Shown here piece by piece: positions 61,544 to 64,000 of a DNA stretch of 64,000 nt. The position numbers and the translations under genes were made by a program. Source of the stretch: Sphingomonas sp. HF-S4 (GTDB lineage: Bacteria > Pseudomonadota > Alphaproteobacteria > Sphingomonadales > Sphingomonadaceae); NCBI RefSeq assembly GCF_032911445.1, contig NZ_JAWJEJ010000001.1, forward strand, positions 2,418,001-2,482,000, given 5' to 3'. Below the pieces are notes generated by a model, which searched no databases, had not been told where the DNA came from, and saw only the letters and a program-made list of their open reading frames with translations. Numbering within the stretch: position 1 is the stretch's first letter; each line of letters opens with the position of its first letter.

Positions 61544-63262
61544 ATGCGCAGAAGTTTTTCCGGTGCGTCGCGGTGGGCGGCGGTCTCCACCTGTTGCGCG
61601 CTCCTGTCGCTTGCCCAGCCCGCCGGCGCGCAACCCGCCGAGCCGAGCGTCGCCGTCACGATCGACGTGGATGCATCCAGGCCGCAGGGCGAGCTCAAGC
61701 CGGTGTGGCGCTTCTTCGGCACCGACGAGCCGAATTACGCGACGATGAAGGACGGTCGCGAACTTCTGGCGCATCTGGGGGAGCTCAAGCCCAAGGCGGT
61801 CTATTTCCGCGCCCACCAGCTGATGAACACCGGCGACGGCACGCCGGCGTTCAAATGGGGCAGCACCAACCTCTACACCGAGGACAAGGACGGCAACCCG
61901 GTCTATGACTGGACGATCGTCGATCACATGATCGACACCTATCTGGCGCGTGGCGTGCGGCCGTATCTCCAGCTCGGCTTCATGCCCGAGGCCTTGTCTT
62001 CGGCGCCAGCGGGCACGCCCTATCAGCACAGCTGGCGCCCAGGCTTCGCGTACAACCTGATCGAGGGGGCGTGGAACTATCCGCCCAAGGACTACAGGAA
62101 ATGGGCCGAGCTGATCTATCAATGGACCCGGCATAACGTCGAGAAATATGGCAAGGCCGAAGTCGAGAGCTGGTATTTCGAAGTGTGGAACGAGCCCGAC
62201 GGGCCTTCGTATTGGAAGGGCACGCCGGAGGAATTCAACAAGCTCCACGACTATGCGATCGACGCGGTGCGCCGCGCATTGCCGACGGCGCGGGTCGGCG
62301 GGCCCGACGCGGCAAGCGGCGGCGGCAAGTTCATGGACCAGTTCGTCGCCCATGTCGCGCGCGGCACCAACCATGTCACGGGACAGAAGGGCACGCCAAC
62401 CGACTTCCTCGCCTTCCACGCCAAGGGCCAGCCGAGCTTCGTCGATGGCCATGTCCGGATGGGCATTGCGACGCATATCAAGCGCGTCGACACCGCCTTC
62501 GGCAAGATCGCCGCGGTACCCGAGCTCGCGACCAAGCCGATCGTGATCGGCGAGAGCGATCCGGAAGGCTGCGCCGCCTGCCCCGGACCGGCGAACGGCT
62601 ATCGCAACGGCACGATGTATTCGAGCTACACCGCGGCGAGCTTCGCGCGGATCTGGGCGCTGGCCGACAAGCACAAGGTCAATCTGGAAGGCGTGCTGAC
62701 CTGGGCGTTCACCTTCGAGGACCAGCCCTATTTCGCGGGCTATCGCCAGCTTGCCAGCAATGGCCTCGACTTGCCGGTACTCAACGTCTTCCGGATGTTC
62801 GCCAAGCTGGGCGAGACTCGCATCGCCGCGACCAGCAGCGCGCAATTGCCGCTGGAAGCGATCATCGCCGAGGGCGTCCGCGGGACACCCGACGTGGGCA
62901 CGATCGCCACCACGACGCGCGACGGCAAGGTCGCGGTGCTGGTGTGGAACTACCACGACGACGACGTCGCCGGACCCGACGCGGCGATCAAGCTGAACTT
63001 GTCCGGGCTGGGCCGGGGCGGCGGGCGCAAGGTCGTCGAGTGGCGCGTCGATCGCACTCACGCCAATGCCTATGCGGCCTGGCAGGCGATGGGCTCGCCG
63101 CAATCCCCTGACGAAAAGCAATACCGGCAGCTCGAAAAGGCGTCGCAGCTTCTGCCCGAGCCGGCCCGCGATCTTGCCGTTCGGTCCGGTCGGGCAAGCC
63201 TCGACGTGGTCGTGCCGCGCCAAGGGGTGACGTTGCTGCTCTTCGAGCGCGCGGGTCGGTAG
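61544..63262 (+). CDS. glycoside hydrolase family 39-like protein
   Basis: 572 residues. Sec signal to about residue 30 (LLSLAQPAGAQ), then a TIM-barrel with the clan-A acid/base Glu217 in FEVWNEPDG and probable nucleophile Glu337 in IVIGESDPEG, and a C-terminal beta-sandwich part with VWNYHDDDVAGPDAAI. GH39 includes beta-xylosidase and alpha-L-iduronidase activities; xylose-type substrates are likely but unproved. A periplasmic or exported enzyme. No sugar transporter is adjacent. Confidence 0.88.
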   Translation: MRRSFSGASRWAAVSTCCALLSLAQPAGAQPAEPSVAVTIDVDASRPQGELKPVWRFFGTDEPNYATMKDGRELLAHLGELKPKAVYFRAHQLMNTGDGTPAFKWGSTNLYTEDKDGNPVYDWTIVDHMIDTYLARGVRPYLQLGFMPEALSSAPAGTPYQHSWRPGFAYNLIEGAWNYPPKDYRKWAELIYQWTRHNVEKYGKAEVESWYFEVWNEPDGPSYWKGTPEEFNKLHDYAIDAVRRALPTARVGGPDAASGGGKFMDQFVAHVARGTNHVTGQKGTPTDFLAFHAKGQPSFVDGHVRMGIATHIKRVDTAFGKIAAVPELATKPIVIGESDPEGCAACPGPANGYRNGTMYSSYTAASFARIWALADKHKVNLEGVLTWAFTFEDQPYFAGYRQLASNGLDLPVLNVFRMFAKLGETRIAATSSAQLPLEAIIAEGVRGTPDVGTIATTTRDGKVAVLVWNYHDDDVAGPDAAIKLNLSGLGRGGGRKVVEWRVDRTHANAYAAWQAMGSPQSPDEKQYRQLEKASQLLPEPARDLAVRSGRASLDVVVPRQGVTLLLFERAGR

Positions 63263-63439
63263 CTGCCTGTCCGGGAGACATTGGGGCGGATCTGGAACCC
63301 CATGCGTCCAGCCGGGTCGGCTGCGCGGCTAACGGAGCGCCGTGGGTGCTATTTCCGGATAGGTCCGGGTCCCAAGCGGTTAATCTCATCGGATGATGGG
63401 AACACGCGCGATGCCGTACCCACCAAGAGAGGGTCCGAT

Positions 63440-63784
63440 ATGAAGCAGCTGATTGCCATGGGCGCTGCCGCCACTGCCTTTCTGCTATGGAGCGAGCCGG
63501 CGCTGGCGCAATATGCACCCGTGGATCCCATCCCGCTCGGCCATACCGCCACCAGCGTAATGGGAAACAAGCTATCCGGCGACATCGCCAATCGGCGGAC
63601 GCGATCGCGATCGGTTTCGAGCCGTTGCCTCGCCGATTCGGGACCCGGCCCCGAGCGGCGCGCAATGGAAGCCGAATATGCCCGGCGGTCGCGAACCGCG
63701 GGCAAGGCGAGCGCCGATGCCTGGCGCGCGCAACGCGGGCGGGAATATCGCGCCCGGCTGATCGCGCAAGGCAAGTGCAAATAG
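63440..63784 (+). CDS. small secreted hypothetical protein
   Basis: 114 residues: signal peptide (MKQLIAMGAAATAFLLWSEP, cleaved at ALA-Q), then a polar, basic mature region with two cysteines (SSRCLADSG and GKCK) and helical EAEYARRSRTAGKASADAW. GAGAGGG precedes the ATG. No family recognised. Confidence 0.65.
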   Translation: MKQLIAMGAAATAFLLWSEPALAQYAPVDPIPLGHTATSVMGNKLSGDIANRRTRSRSVSSRCLADSGPGPERRAMEAEYARRSRTAGKASADAWRAQRGREYRARLIAQGKCK

Positions 63785-63797
63785 CGTCAGGCGATCG

Positions 63798-64000
63798 TCA
63801 GTCGCCCTTCCTGGGATCCCCGCCAATCGCCGGCACCGGGCCGAGATCGCCCTGCCCTACGCTGGCGCTCGCCATTTCGAGCATGCGGTCGAGGCTCAGC
63901 TTGGCCTTCAATCGCATGCCTTCCTCGATCTCGATGCGTGGGTTGAGGTCGCGCAGCGCGAGGTAGAGCTTCTCCAGATTGTTCAGCGCCATGTACGGGC
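63798..64000 (-). CDS. nadA: quinolinate synthase, C-terminal part (5' end outside window)
   Basis: Only the last ~67 codons are visible, entering from the right edge. The sequence PYMALNNLEKLYLALRDLNP, then IEIEEGMRLKAKLSLDRMLE matches the end of NadA, including the conserved PYM before the final helix (the preceding iron-sulfur Cys would lie just at the edge). NadA makes quinolinate from iminoaspartate and dihydroxyacetone phosphate; nadC is on the same strand 3.5 kb downstream. The tail after LEMA is longer than usual. Confidence 0.85.
   Translation of the reverse strand, partial: PYMALNNLEKLYLALRDLNPRIEIEEGMRLKAKLSLDRMLEMASASVGQGDLGPVPAIGGDPRKGD

Noticed and set aside
61319..63223. 634-codon minus-strand frame
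   Set aside because: It is opposite the GH39-like gene, which has catalytic Glu motifs and a signal peptide.

Overview
The window is about 64 kb of high-GC, gene-dense chromosome and most resembles a sphingomonad (Sphingomonas-like alphaproteobacterium). Supporting signs are a MucR-family regulator, a FYDLN-type (TIGR02300) acidic protein, a DUF2794 protein, an HWE-family histidine kinase, a class II-like EPSP synthase, a GTTC-N7-GTTC (alphaproteobacterial LexA) box before dinB, a fused CysNC, and many short GC-rich inverted repeats between genes. No phage, transposase, integron, CRISPR array or rRNA operon was seen, so this looks like core chromosome with a few accessory modules.

Layout. 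1-1.4 kb: the start of a c-di-GMP phosphodiesterase-like gene running off the left edge. 1.5-1.7 kb: a possible micro-ORF and structured RNA. 1.8-6.8 kb: ugd and the sulfate-activation genes cysD-cysNC-cysQ. 7.1-8.2 kb: a membrane/SET-domain fusion. 8.5-15.6 kb: signalling genes, namely a CHASE4 histidine kinase coupled to a REC-GGDEF-EAL regulator, a CitE-like lyase, and a PAS-HWE kinase with a single-domain receiver. 15.9-17.7 kb: CDP-sugar genes rfbF-rfbG. 17.7-22.4 kb: amino-sugar genes glmS and glmU with two small companions, and gph on the other strand. 22.5-23.2 kb: two small unknown genes. 23.6-26.5 kb: a PqqD-like / HprK-like kinase / nucleotidyltransferase operon (an HPr-rel-A type system) and a secreted protein. 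26.5-33.6 kb: the complete phosphate regulon phoR-pstSCAB-phoU-phoB.

33.7-38.1 kb: a Pro/Ala-rich secreted protein, an SDR enzyme, a DUF2157 membrane protein, an NTF2-like secreted protein, DUF2794 and cysE. 38.2-42.6 kb: a TSUP exporter and the peroxide defence set ahpC, ahpF and oxyR. 42.6-46.6 kb: a JmjC/cupin protein, moaE-moaD-pgsA, an LplT-like MFS transporter and a 55-residue membrane protein. 46.7-50 kb: a LacI regulator with a probable operator and a DUF3649-PepSY-DUF3325 operon behind a Fur-like palindrome. 50.3-56.8 kb: a MucR-family regulator lacking cysteine zinc ligands, tRNA-Ala(GGC), the FYDLN protein, aroA-cmk, rpsA, ihfB and tRNA-Leu(TAA). 56.8-64 kb: a small secreted protein, a peptide-type solute-binding lipoprotein with a DUF4112 partner, nadC, dinB, a GH39-like glycosidase, a small secreted protein and the 3' end of nadA at the right edge.

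Functional links: sulfate activation (cysD, cysNC, cysQ) is complemented by cysE and a TSUP transporter further along. Phosphate sensing, transport and regulation form one tightly coupled operon. ahpCF lies next to its likely regulator oxyR. The most unusual items are the PqqD/HprK/nucleotidyltransferase operon, the membrane-SET-postSET fusion, the micro-ORF/RNA element before ugd, and the kinase with an atypical H-box. All calls are from reading the sequence; no database search was run.
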